DNA of 64,000 nt from Pseudoclavibacter soli DSM 23366 (lineage in GTDB: Bacteria; Actinomycetota; Actinomycetes; Actinomycetales; Microbacteriaceae). The notes below the pieces were generated by a model that saw only the letters and a list, made by a program, of their open reading frames with translations, was not told the origin of the DNA and ran no database searches. The position numbers and the translations under genes were made by a program. Within the stretch, counting starts at the first letter, position 1, and every line of letters starts with the position of its first letter. Where the stretch lies: assembly GCF_000423505.1 (NCBI RefSeq), contig NZ_AUIC01000003.1:577880-641879 (forward strand), read 5' to 3'. Positions 26,619 through 33,991 of the stretch are shown in pieces.

Positions 26619-27866
26619 CTAGCGCACCACGTTCGGATCGTAGCCGATCTCACGCAAGCTGGCCAGCACGGCCTGCAGGTGCTCCTCGCCCTTGGTCTCA
26701 ACGGCGAGCTGCAGCTCAACGCGCCCGATGCCGAGGCCGCGCCCGTGGCGAGTGTGCAGCACCTCAACCACATTGGCCTGCGCCGCAGCCACCGTCTCTG
26801 AGATGATCTTGAGCTGGCCGGGTCGATCCGGCAGCATCACCGAGATCGTGGCGTAGCGCGACAGCTCCACAAGCCCGTACTGAATGATCTGCTGCAGCAG
26901 CAGCGGGTCGATGTTTCCGCCCGAAGTGACCGCCACCGCGGTGCCCTCCGAGCTCACTTTGCCCGCAAGGATGGCCGCCGCAGCAGCAGCCCCCGCGGGC
27001 TCGACCACCAACTTGGCGCGCTCGAGCAGCAGCACGATAGCCCGGGCGATCTCATTGTCACTCACCGTGACGATCTCATCGACCTTTTCTGCCACGATGC
27101 CGAAATTCAGATCGCCGGGGCGCCCTACGGCGATGCCATCGGCAATGCTCGGCTCGACTGGCACGGCAACTGGGTGACCGGCCGCCAGCGAAGGCAGGTA
27201 CGAGCTTGCGCGATCCGACTGCACCCCGACCACGCGGATGCGCCGGCCGAGCAGCTGCGCCTTCTCTTTGACCGCGGTGGCCACGCCCGAGATCAGGCCG
27301 CCGCCGCCGATCGGCACCACAACCGTGGTCACGTCAGGCTGCTGGTCGATGATCTCAAGCCCGATCGTGCCGGCGCCGGCGATCACATTGGGGTCGTCGT
27401 ATGGCGGAATGAACGTGGCGCCGCTCTCTTCGGTGAACCGTTTGGCCGCGGCCAAGGTCTGATCGAAGATCTCGCCCTCGAGCACCACGTCGGCACCGTA
27501 ACGCTTGGTGGCCTGCAGCTTGGGCAGTGCCACACCAAGCGGCATAAAGATGGTTGCCTTGATGCCGAGCTCTTTGGCAGCCAGCGCCACACCCTGCGCA
27601 TGATTGCCCGCCGAGGCCGCAACCACGCCGTGGGCTCGCTCCTCGTCGGTCAGGCTCAACAGTTTGATGTAGGCCCCACGCACCTTGTAGGCACCGGTGC
27701 GCTGCAGATTCTCGCACTTCAGAAACACCTCGTGACCGAGCTCCGCGCCGAGCGCCTTCGACCGCTCAATCGGCGTGACCTTCGCAATCTCAGACACACG
27801 AGCGCGAGCGCGCTCAATGTCTTGCAGAGTGGGGGCCGCCGGTCGGATCAGTTGCTCGTTCGTCAT
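26619..27866 (-). CDS. ilvA: Threonine ammonia-lyase (deaminase) with C-terminal ACT domain
   Basis: PLP enzyme converting threonine to 2-oxobutyrate, the entry to isoleucine synthesis (or a catabolic form). 415 aa. PLP Lys61 in RTGAYKVRGA, SAGNHAQGVA, and phosphate-binding GGGGLISG. The C-terminal ~80 residues (YATISVMLPDRPGQLKIISE...) form a single ACT domain, closer to the short/catabolic arrangement than to the two-domain E. coli IlvA. ATG overlaps the stop of the AI-2E gene (27863-27866), so the two are coupled. Confidence 0.93.
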   Translation of the reverse strand: MTNEQLIRPAAPTLQDIERARARVSEIAKVTPIERSKALGAELGHEVFLKCENLQRTGAYKVRGAYIKLLSLTDEERAHGVVAASAGNHAQGVALAAKELGIKATIFMPLGVALPKLQATKRYGADVVLEGEIFDQTLAAAKRFTEESGATFIPPYDDPNVIAGAGTIGLEIIDQQPDVTTVVVPIGGGGLISGVATAVKEKAQLLGRRIRVVGVQSDRASSYLPSLAAGHPVAVPVEPSIADGIAVGRPGDLNFGIVAEKVDEIVTVSDNEIARAIVLLLERAKLVVEPAGAAAAAAILAGKVSSEGTAVAVTSGGNIDPLLLQQIIQYGLVELSRYATISVMLPDRPGQLKIISETVAAAQANVVEVLHTRHGRGLGIGRVELQLAVETKGEEHLQAVLASLREIGYDPNVVR

Positions 27867-29092
27867 TTCGTTCTCTCTTGATCGTCTGGGTCGTCAAGTT
27901 CTGTCTGCTGCGCTAGGTCGCGCTCGTCGATCTCCTCGGCCAGGGCATGCGGGTCACGCTCGTCGTTGGTGCCCATGGTCTCGGCCACAGCCTTCGCAAA
28001 GTCGTCGTGCTCCCATTCGCGCCCGTAGAAATAGCCGACCACGCGGTTGATCACCGCCACCAACGGCACCGCGAACATGGCTCCGGGAATGCCTCCGAGC
28101 ATGGTGCCGATGGCCACTGAAAGCACCACGCCCAATGGATGCACTTTGACTGCGTTGCCCATCACCAGCGGCTGCAGCACATGTGACTCGATCTGCTGCA
28201 CAGCGATGACCACGGCCAGCATGATCAGCGCAACCACCCAGCCCTTGTAGATGAGTGCCACCAGGCAGACCAAAGCGCCCGACACCACTGCACCGAGAAT
28301 GGGCACGAACGAGCCCACGAAAACCAGCAGTGACAGCGGCAGCACCATCGGCAATCCCAAGGCCAGTGCGCCGATGCCAATGCCGATCGCGTCAATGGCC
28401 GCCACCAGAATCTGCACGCGCACATAGCTCGAGAGTGTGCGCCAGCCGGCGCGCCCCGCCCCGGCGATGGTGGGCCGCAGGTAGGCCGGCAGCAGCGTGG
28501 TCACCCACGAGAAGATCAGCGGCCCATCGGCCAGAAAGAACAGCAGCGAGAAGATCACCAGCAGCACGCCGGTGGCCAGATGCCCGGCCGTGGTGCCCAC
28601 CGAGAGGGCGCCGTTGACGAGCACGTTGCGGTCTTGCTGCACCGACTCGAGCAGGCTCTTCACATAGTCGGTGATGTTGTCCTGCGTGATATGCAGCGGC
28701 GAGTCGAGCAGGTACTGCGCGAGCTGCAGATACGCATCTTTGGTGCGCTGAACGAAGTCGTCGACACCATCGGAGAACTGCGCCACGATGATTGCGACCA
28801 GGCCGCCGACGAGCGCCACGAACAGCAGCTCGACGCTGATGACGGCCACCCATTTGTGCAGGCCGGCCCGGCGCATCCGTTCGACTAAAGGCCGCAGCAG
28901 CGACGCGAACAGCAGCGCGACAATCACCGGAATGGCGACCAGCCGCACTTGAATGAGTGCCCAAACGAGCACAGCGAGCGCTGCCGCGCTGATCAGCAGG
29001 CGCCAGCTCCAGCCTGCGGCGACGCGCACACCAACAGGAATGAATCGGGCGTCGACCTCGGCGTTGCTGAGGTTCGACTTAGGTTGCGACAT
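27863..29092 (-). CDS. AI-2E family transporter (PerM-like)
   Basis: 409 aa membrane protein of the AI-2E/PerM family with about eight hydrophobic segments: two near the N-terminus (RLLISAAALAVLVWALIQVR), the long soluble loop at about residues 115-170, and the closing GSFVPILGAVVSG ... VIAVQQIESHVLQPLVMG signature. The charged C-terminus (EEIDERDLAQQTELDD) is cytoplasmic. Members export autoinducer-2 or act as ion antiporters; which is unknown here. ATG start. Upstream of and coupled to ilvA. Confidence 0.9.
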   Translation of the reverse strand: MSQPKSNLSNAEVDARFIPVGVRVAAGWSWRLLISAAALAVLVWALIQVRLVAIPVIVALLFASLLRPLVERMRRAGLHKWVAVISVELLFVALVGGLVAIIVAQFSDGVDDFVQRTKDAYLQLAQYLLDSPLHITQDNITDYVKSLLESVQQDRNVLVNGALSVGTTAGHLATGVLLVIFSLLFFLADGPLIFSWVTTLLPAYLRPTIAGAGRAGWRTLSSYVRVQILVAAIDAIGIGIGALALGLPMVLPLSLLVFVGSFVPILGAVVSGALVCLVALIYKGWVVALIMLAVVIAVQQIESHVLQPLVMGNAVKVHPLGVVLSVAIGTMLGGIPGAMFAVPLVAVINRVVGYFYGREWEHDDFAKAVAETMGTNDERDPHALAEEIDERDLAQQTELDDPDDQERTK

Positions 29093-29101
29093 GCGATAAG
29101 T

Positions 29102-29665
29102 CTAGGCGCCGAGCGTGGTGAGCTGCTCTGCGGTGACCTTGCGAGCGCGGGCGCGTTTGGGCCGGTCGCTCAGACCGCCCACGTAGAGCCAGCCGAGCAG
29201 CTGCTCGTCGTCGGTGAGCCCGTGCGCGCGCCGCACGACATCGGCCTCGACAATTCGACCCGTGCGCCAGAACGAGCCCCAGCCCTCGGCCAGCAGCAGG
29301 TGCTGCAGATTCTGGGCGACCTCGACGGCCACGGCGAGCTGCTCCCACTGTGGCACCTTGCCGAACTTCGACGGGCGGTACGAGGCCACCACAGCGATCA
29401 GCAGCGGTGCACGCAGCGGCTTGGTGCTCGGGTGGCGATCGCCCTGGGCCTCGGCGATGGCCTCGCCAAGACGCAGGCGCGCATCACCGCGCAGGGTGAT
29501 CAGCCGCCAAGGCCGCAGCCCAGAGTGATCGGCCACGTTGGATGCGCTGGCCAGGTAGCGCTTGAGGCGCTTGTCGCTGGGTGCGTCGTCGGTGACACGT
29601 GGCTGGGAGGCTCGATCGGCGAGAATGCGCGCAACGCGCTTGCCCTCTTTGGTGCGGAAGCTCAT
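29102..29665 (-). CDS. Nitroreductase family protein (YdjA-like)
   Basis: 187 aa FMN-dependent oxidoreductase fold. The pattern SNVADHSGLRPWRLITLRGD, LLIAVVASY, and QNLQHLLLAEGWGSFWRTG with the final GWLYVG fits the single-domain nitroreductases such as E. coli YdjA. Substrate unknown. ATG at 29665; it lies 9 bp upstream of nothing coding on its strand until the AI-2E gene start at 29092, so the two may form one transcript. Confidence 0.85.
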   Translation of the reverse strand: MSFRTKEGKRVARILADRASQPRVTDDAPSDKRLKRYLASASNVADHSGLRPWRLITLRGDARLRLGEAIAEAQGDRHPSTKPLRAPLLIAVVASYRPSKFGKVPQWEQLAVAVEVAQNLQHLLLAEGWGSFWRTGRIVEADVVRRAHGLTDDEQLLGWLYVGGLSDRPKRARARKVTAEQLTTLGA

Positions 29666-29709
29666 AGAGCAAGTTTAGTCGAGCCGGGTGCTGCTGCGGC
29701 GCCTGCCGG

Positions 29710-30537
29710 TCATGCGGCAGCGGCGAATCGGTTGGCGACCGCAGCCACCGCGTTGTTGTAGTCGACGCCTTGGTTGTAGGCGTCGATCGCGGCGATCCAG
29801 CCCGACGAGGTGGAGAGATCGTACCCGGTGGCACACAAATAGTGGGCGGCCGCGAGCGCGGCATCGTCGATGTTCTGTGGGTCGGCGACGCCGTCGCCAC
29901 TGCCGTCGACGGCGTAGACGGCCCAGGTCTGCGGGATCATCTGCATCGGCCCCACCGCTCGATCGTGCTCGCTGTCGCCGTCGAGCGCGCCGCCGTCGGT
30001 GTCGGCAATGTCGGCCACCCCGTCACCGTCGAGGGCGATGCCCACGATGCCCGGCGTGGCCCGGCCAGTGTCGTCGAGCACCGATCCGCCGATGCGCCCG
30101 TGGTCGCTCTCCACTTCGCCGATGGCTGCGAGGGTGTTCCAGGCCAGCCCGCAGCCGGGCTGGTCACGCGCCACCGAGATCGTCGCACCGGCGTAGGCGC
30201 GCATCGCCCGCTCGGGAATGCCGGTCTGCTGGGCGATCTGCTTCGCCCATGCGGGCTGCACCAGCGCGGTGATCGAACCGGAGCCGACCACTTGAACGTC
30301 GGCGTCTGCCGAGCCCGAGGCTTCGGGCGCGGCATCGGCGACGTGGCCGGTGGGCTCGCCGGCGGCGGCTTCGGTGGATGCCCCACTCCCCACACCGGTG
30401 AAGGCCAGCACCAGCCCAACGGCGAGGGTTCCCACGCCGAGCGCTCCGAGGGATACCGCGGTGCGCAGCAGCATCCGTTCGCGCCGACTGCGCGCACGAA
30501 CACTGCGGCGCGTCGCTGATGTGGTGGGATCGCTCAT
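29710..30537 (-). CDS. Membrane-anchored lytic murein transglycosylase-like protein
   Basis: 275 aa. A basic N-terminus, a membrane anchor at about residues 27-48 (AVSLGALGVGTLAVGLVLAF), an Ala/Ser linker, then an MltB-like/SLT domain: the candidate catalytic Glu in AIGEVESDHGR, then AVGPMQMIPQTWAVY and AIDAYNQGVDYNNAV. It should cut peptidoglycan glycan strands outside the membrane. The segment between (GVADIADTDGGALDGDSEHD) is acidic, perhaps metal-binding. Its ATG overlaps the stop of the upstream esterase gene (ATGA at 30534-30537). Confidence 0.88.
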   Translation of the reverse strand: MSDPTTSATRRSVRARSRRERMLLRTAVSLGALGVGTLAVGLVLAFTGVGSGASTEAAAGEPTGHVADAAPEASGSADADVQVVGSGSITALVQPAWAKQIAQQTGIPERAMRAYAGATISVARDQPGCGLAWNTLAAIGEVESDHGRIGGSVLDDTGRATPGIVGIALDGDGVADIADTDGGALDGDSEHDRAVGPMQMIPQTWAVYAVDGSGDGVADPQNIDDAALAAAHYLCATGYDLSTSSGWIAAIDAYNQGVDYNNAVAAVANRFAAAA

Positions 30538-31790
30538 CGCGTGCCCCGTTCAGCAAACAGTCGCTGCAGCGCATCGGGCAGCGTGCGCCGCCACCACGCG
30601 TAGTCGTGACCGCCGTTGACCTCGGTGAGTCGCACATCCACCCCGTCGCCGGCCAACTGCGCCGCGAATGCGCGCGCCGGTGGCAGCAGCACCCACTCCT
30701 GCTGGCCAACCTGTATCTCGATGCGCGCCTCGCGTGGCGGCCGCGCGGCGGCTTCGTCTACCACGTCGGTCTGCCACAGCGCCGCCGACTGCGCGATGGC
30801 GCCGCCAAACGCGTCGGGGCGGCGCACAACGGCGGCGAGCGCGGCCAGCCCGCCGAGGCTCTGCCCAACCACCACGGTGTGCTGCGGGTTGGTGGCGATC
30901 GACGCATTCGGCAGCTCGGTGAGCCAAGGGCGCAGTCGGTCGGCCATCCAGTCGGCGATGCCGCCGTGCTCGTCGAGCTCGCTCCACCGCTGCTCTCGGT
31001 CGGCGCTGTCGACGAACACCGCAACCACCGGCGCGATCGCCTGTGCCTCGATGAGGTTGTCGAGCATGGTCGGCAGCGGCTGTGTGCCGCGCCACACGTC
31101 GCCGTCGAGCACGATCAGCAGCGGCGCACCATCGGCACCGCACCCACCTGCCGGCAGGTACACCCAGAGTCGGCGCCCGTCTGGGCCAGTGTGCGCGGTG
31201 AGTTCGCCGGCGGGCGCACCGTGAGGTGTGCTCCAATGGTCGCCAGGCGCGGCCTCGAGTGCCACCACCGACACGCGACGCCCGGCGCGGTTGGTCATCG
31301 TGAGTGGGTTGCGTGTGTCGGGCTCGCCGTGATCGAGCGCCTCACGGATGCCCCGCTGATCGGGTTGCCCCCGCCACGGCGCAAGCTCGCCTGCCTTGGC
31401 CACGTTGAAGCTGTACGAGGCCACCCAGTCATCGCGCATGCGGTAGCTCAGGTGCCAGAGGTCGGTGCCGGCGACGTGTTGCATGAGCGACCGATCGAGA
31501 TCGGTCTCGTCGGTGAGCCTGTTGACGAACAAGAGCACCTCGGCAGCGTTCGCGTCTTGTCGCACGAAGGTGACGATGCGGTGGTGTGCATCACCGGCCG
31601 GGTCGGGCTCAACAATCGGGCTTGTTGGATGCTGCCCCAGAAACGCATCGACGGCCTGCTGCCGGTCACTGGTCGGGTGGTGGTGCATCTGCTGCGTGAG
31701 ACCTGTGATCAGTGCGCTCTCTGCCACCGGCGCCGGCTCTGGCCGGCGCACCTTCGGCGGCTGGCGACGTGACGGGGTGGCTGCAGACAT
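30534..31790 (-). CDS. Enterochelin esterase-like hydrolase (Fes family)
   Basis: 418 aa. The N-terminal DUF3327-like domain (FVRQDANAAEVLLFVNRLTD; HLSYRMRDDWVASYSF) is typical of enterochelin esterases. The C-terminal alpha/beta hydrolase has the nucleophile in VVVGQSLGGLAAL and the His in GGHDYAWWRRTLPDAL. Such enzymes hydrolyse Fe-siderophores in the cytosol to release iron. ATG at 31790 (MSAATPSRR); a longer frame to 31943 lacks support. It lies beside a siderophore ABC ATPase remnant, so this was probably an iron-uptake locus, now interrupted by a MazF cassette. Confidence 0.87.
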   Translation of the reverse strand: MSAATPSRRQPPKVRRPEPAPVAESALITGLTQQMHHHPTSDRQQAVDAFLGQHPTSPIVEPDPAGDAHHRIVTFVRQDANAAEVLLFVNRLTDETDLDRSLMQHVAGTDLWHLSYRMRDDWVASYSFNVAKAGELAPWRGQPDQRGIREALDHGEPDTRNPLTMTNRAGRRVSVVALEAAPGDHWSTPHGAPAGELTAHTGPDGRRLWVYLPAGGCGADGAPLLIVLDGDVWRGTQPLPTMLDNLIEAQAIAPVVAVFVDSADREQRWSELDEHGGIADWMADRLRPWLTELPNASIATNPQHTVVVGQSLGGLAALAAVVRRPDAFGGAIAQSAALWQTDVVDEAAARPPREARIEIQVGQQEWVLLPPARAFAAQLAGDGVDVRLTEVNGGHDYAWWRRTLPDALQRLFAERGTR

Positions 31791-31940
31791 CTTTCTCAGG
31801 CTATCGCCCAGGCCACGGCGCCACCACTGTTCGCACGGGATGCGTCGAATCTGACACCCGGCGCGCTCTCCAAGTGCCATATGTCTGCTCGGCCGGCCGG
31901 GCCTGCGCCGTGGCTTGGGGCATCCATATGCGCCTATCTT

Positions 31941-32007
31941 CACCGAATGTACAGAAAAGCTGCCTACGAGGCGGGGTGTAGGCAGCTTTTCTACACACTC
32001 GATGCCG
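31941..32007. repeat. 67-bp direct repeat with hairpin, copy 1
   Basis: Identical over 67 bp to 32698-32764. Inside is a perfect 15-bp stem (AGAAAAGCTGCCTAC / GTAGGCAGCTTTTCT) around a 10-nt loop; T-rich on both strands, so it could terminate transcription in either direction. It lies just after the mazF stop. Confidence 0.9.
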
Positions 32008-32020
32008 ACAAGGTGCCGGC

Positions 32021-32350
32021 TCAGCTCAGATCGTCTTTTGTCAGCGCAAGCAGTCGCGCCAATTGCCGAGAAACCGCATGCATCTGCGCGGCGGTGAGCT
32101 CGCCCACACAGCGCCCGAGTTCGTGTTGACGCACCGTAACGATTTTGTCTGCCATCACATAGCTGGTCTTCGAGAGACCATTGCTCGGTGTCGGATCGAC
32201 TCGCACACGCTCGGCGTCTGGCCGATGAAATGAGGTGAGTAGGCAGAGCACTACCGAATCAAACTGTTCAAGATCACCTTGCACGACGACAGGGCGCGCT
32301 TTTGACGCGTAACGGTCATCGCGGAGGGTCCAGATCTCACCCCGCCGCAT
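32021..32350 (-). CDS. PemK/MazF family toxin
   Basis: 109 aa sequence-specific mRNA endonuclease of the MazF/PemK type. The family start MRRGEIWTLRDD is followed by ARPVVVQGD, VVLCLLTSF, TSYVMADKIVTV and the C-terminal helix. It appears complete. It starts inside the last 14 bp of the antitoxin gene, the usual antitoxin-first arrangement. The cassette lies between two identical 67-bp hairpin repeats. Confidence 0.9.
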   Translation of the reverse strand: MRRGEIWTLRDDRYASKARPVVVQGDLEQFDSVVLCLLTSFHRPDAERVRVDPTPSNGLSKTSYVMADKIVTVRQHELGRCVGELTAAQMHAVSRQLARLLALTKDDLS

Positions 32351-32612
32351 CGAGCAGCTGCCCCGACACGTGGGAAGCGAATTCAGTGGCTTCGTCTTCG
32401 GTCTCGAGCGGCTCTACTTCGGCTGCCAACCGCACATCGAATGGGAACCCGCGGTGCTGGTTGAACGCGGCCACGAAGACCCGCATTGCATCTGCGGGCG
32501 TCGTGCCTAATCGCCGTGCGGTTTCACGGAACAGCTGTTCTTGAGAGACCTCGATTCGAGTCGCGAGCTGCACCGTGGCCACACCAGCCTTGGCTGACTT
32601 ACCTGCACTCAT
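32337..32612 (-). CDS. RelB/DinJ-like antitoxin of the MazF toxin
   Basis: 91 aa. A short strand (VATVQLATRIEVSQEQLF) and helices (RLGTTPADAMRVFVAAF) fit a ribbon-helix-helix RelB/DinJ-type antitoxin, with the usual GFPFDVR motif and an acidic, flexible C-terminus that would bind the toxin. The ATG at 32612 has GAGGAG 7 nt upstream; an earlier start at 32651 lacks one. It would repress its own promoter upstream. A MazF-RelB pairing differs from the classical MazE-MazF one. Confidence 0.85.
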   Translation of the reverse strand: MSAGKSAKAGVATVQLATRIEVSQEQLFRETARRLGTTPADAMRVFVAAFNQHRGFPFDVRLAAEVEPLETEDEATEFASHVSGQLLDAAG

Positions 32613-32697
32613 CGCCAACTCCTCATCACGAATGACCCCAATACCTATCAAATACTACCATTCGCTACCACAGAGGGAGGAGCCAGATTCACGCCCT

Positions 32698-32764
32698 CAC
32701 CGAATGTACAGAAAAGCTGCCTACGAGGCGGGGTGTAGGCAGCTTTTCTACACACTCGATGCCG
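32698..32764. repeat. 67-bp direct repeat with hairpin, copy 2
   Basis: Exact copy of 31941-32007, upstream of the antitoxin and after the ABC ATPase gene. Recombination between copies would remove the TA cassette (757 bp period) and leave one hairpin. Confidence 0.9.
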
Positions 32765-32807
32765 GCAACCACTGAAAAGAGGTCAGGCACTCGATGCCGG
32801 CAACCAC
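32754..32807. repeat. Short direct repeat beside the hairpin
   Basis: The 19-mer ACTCGATGCCGGCAACCAC occurs at 32754-32772 and 32789-32807. It overlaps the end of the 67-bp repeat and extends past it, as if a recombination joint was duplicated. Confidence 0.7.
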
Positions 32808-32828
32808 GCTGCGGGGCCAGCCCCGCCC

Positions 32829-33575
32829 TCACTCCTCGTCGATGCGCGGCACCACGAGCGGCGACCCACTCAGCGGGTCGGTGATGATCGCGTTGGGCAG
32901 CCCGAACACCTCTTCAATCAACTCGGTCGACACCACGTCGGCGGTGCTGCCCGTAGTCACGATCTCCCCCTCTTTCATCACGATCAGGTGGGTGGCGTAT
33001 CTAAAGGCCAAATTGAGCTCGTGCAACACGGCGACCACTGTGCGTCCGCCTCGGTGCAGCCGGCGAGCGAGGTTGAGCACCTCGACCTGGTGGGCGATAT
33101 CGAGGTAGGTGGTGGGCTCGTCGAGCAGCAGCAGCGGGGTCTGCTGCGCCAGAGCCATCGCGATCCAGACTCGCTGACGCTGCCCGCCCGACAGCTGGTC
33201 GATCGTGCGATCGGCCAGGTCGGTGACGTTCGCCGCGGTCATCGCTTCGATCACGGCTTGTTCGTCGGTGGATGTCCACTGCCGCAGCAGGTTCTGGTGC
33301 GGGTACCGGCCGCGCGCCACGAGATCCGACACGATGATTCCTTCAGGGGCACTCGGATTCTGTGGCAGCAAGCCGAGGCGACGAGCCACCTCTTTGGGCG
33401 CATATTCGGTGATCTCGCGGTCGTCGAGCCACACCGACCCGGCTGCCGGCGGCAGCATGCGGGCCAGCGCCTTGAGCAGCGTCGACTTGCCGCAGGCGTT
33501 CGGGCCCGCGGCGGCCACGGCGACGGCCATCAGCGCGACACCGATGATCACCATCAGCAGACGAGAGCGCTCCAC
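32829..33575 (-). pseudogene. Siderophore ABC ATPase fused to a FecCD permease scrap
   Basis: 248 aa. Residues 1-25 (MERSRLLMVIIGVALMAVAV + AAAGP) read like an internal helix of a FecCD-type iron permease, where AAAGP is normally followed by IAFV. Here they run straight into GPNACGKSTLLKAL, the Walker A of a FepC-like ATPase. The rest of the ATPase is intact: Q-loop (LLPQNPSAPEG), signature LSGGQRQRVWIAMALAQ, Walker B LLLLDEPTTYLD and the H-loop VLHELNLA. The first two beta strands of the ATPase and most of the permease are gone. Probably not functional. Confidence 0.8.
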
Positions 33576-33595
33576 GCACTCACGAGATTGCCAAG

Positions 33596-33858
33596 GTGAT
33601 TCTCGAAGACCCAGCCCATCTTTCGACGATTGAAGACTGGGCGGTCAAGTTCCCGCGTTCAAGCGCGAATTCGGGCGCCCGCCGCTGTCGTTCATGGTCG
33701 ACAGCGGCTCATGGACCGAAGATCGGGCGGCAGCCGAAGCCCAGGCCGCAGCCACTGCAGCGGTGCTCGAGCAGCAGACTCAACAGGCGTATCGCGAGCG
33801 GTTCGGGCTGCCCGAACCGATTGGTACGAACAGGGAAGTCGAGACAGACGAGCACTGA
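33596..33858 (+). pseudogene. Frameshifted remnant of an unknown gene
   Basis: Frame one gives ILEDPAHLSTIEDWAVKF. Near 33650 the coding-like sequence moves to another frame, FKREFGRPPLSFMVDSGSWT, then a Glu/Ala/Gln-rich helix and a hydrophilic end (RERFGLPEPIGTNREVETDE), stopping at 33856-33858. No start codon with a ribosome site is visible. I do not recognise the family. It lies head to head with the broken ABC gene and supports the view of this patch as eroded. Confidence 0.45.
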
Positions 33859-33991
33859 GCGGGCCATGCGGCTCTGCCAGCTCAGCGCATAGCCGGTACT
33901 CAGGCGTGGCTGAGCACACGCACTGGTGAAGCAGATAGCCTTACTGACGTTCCGTACCCTTCGTAGGGTTCTTGTCTTCCCAGAAAGCACG

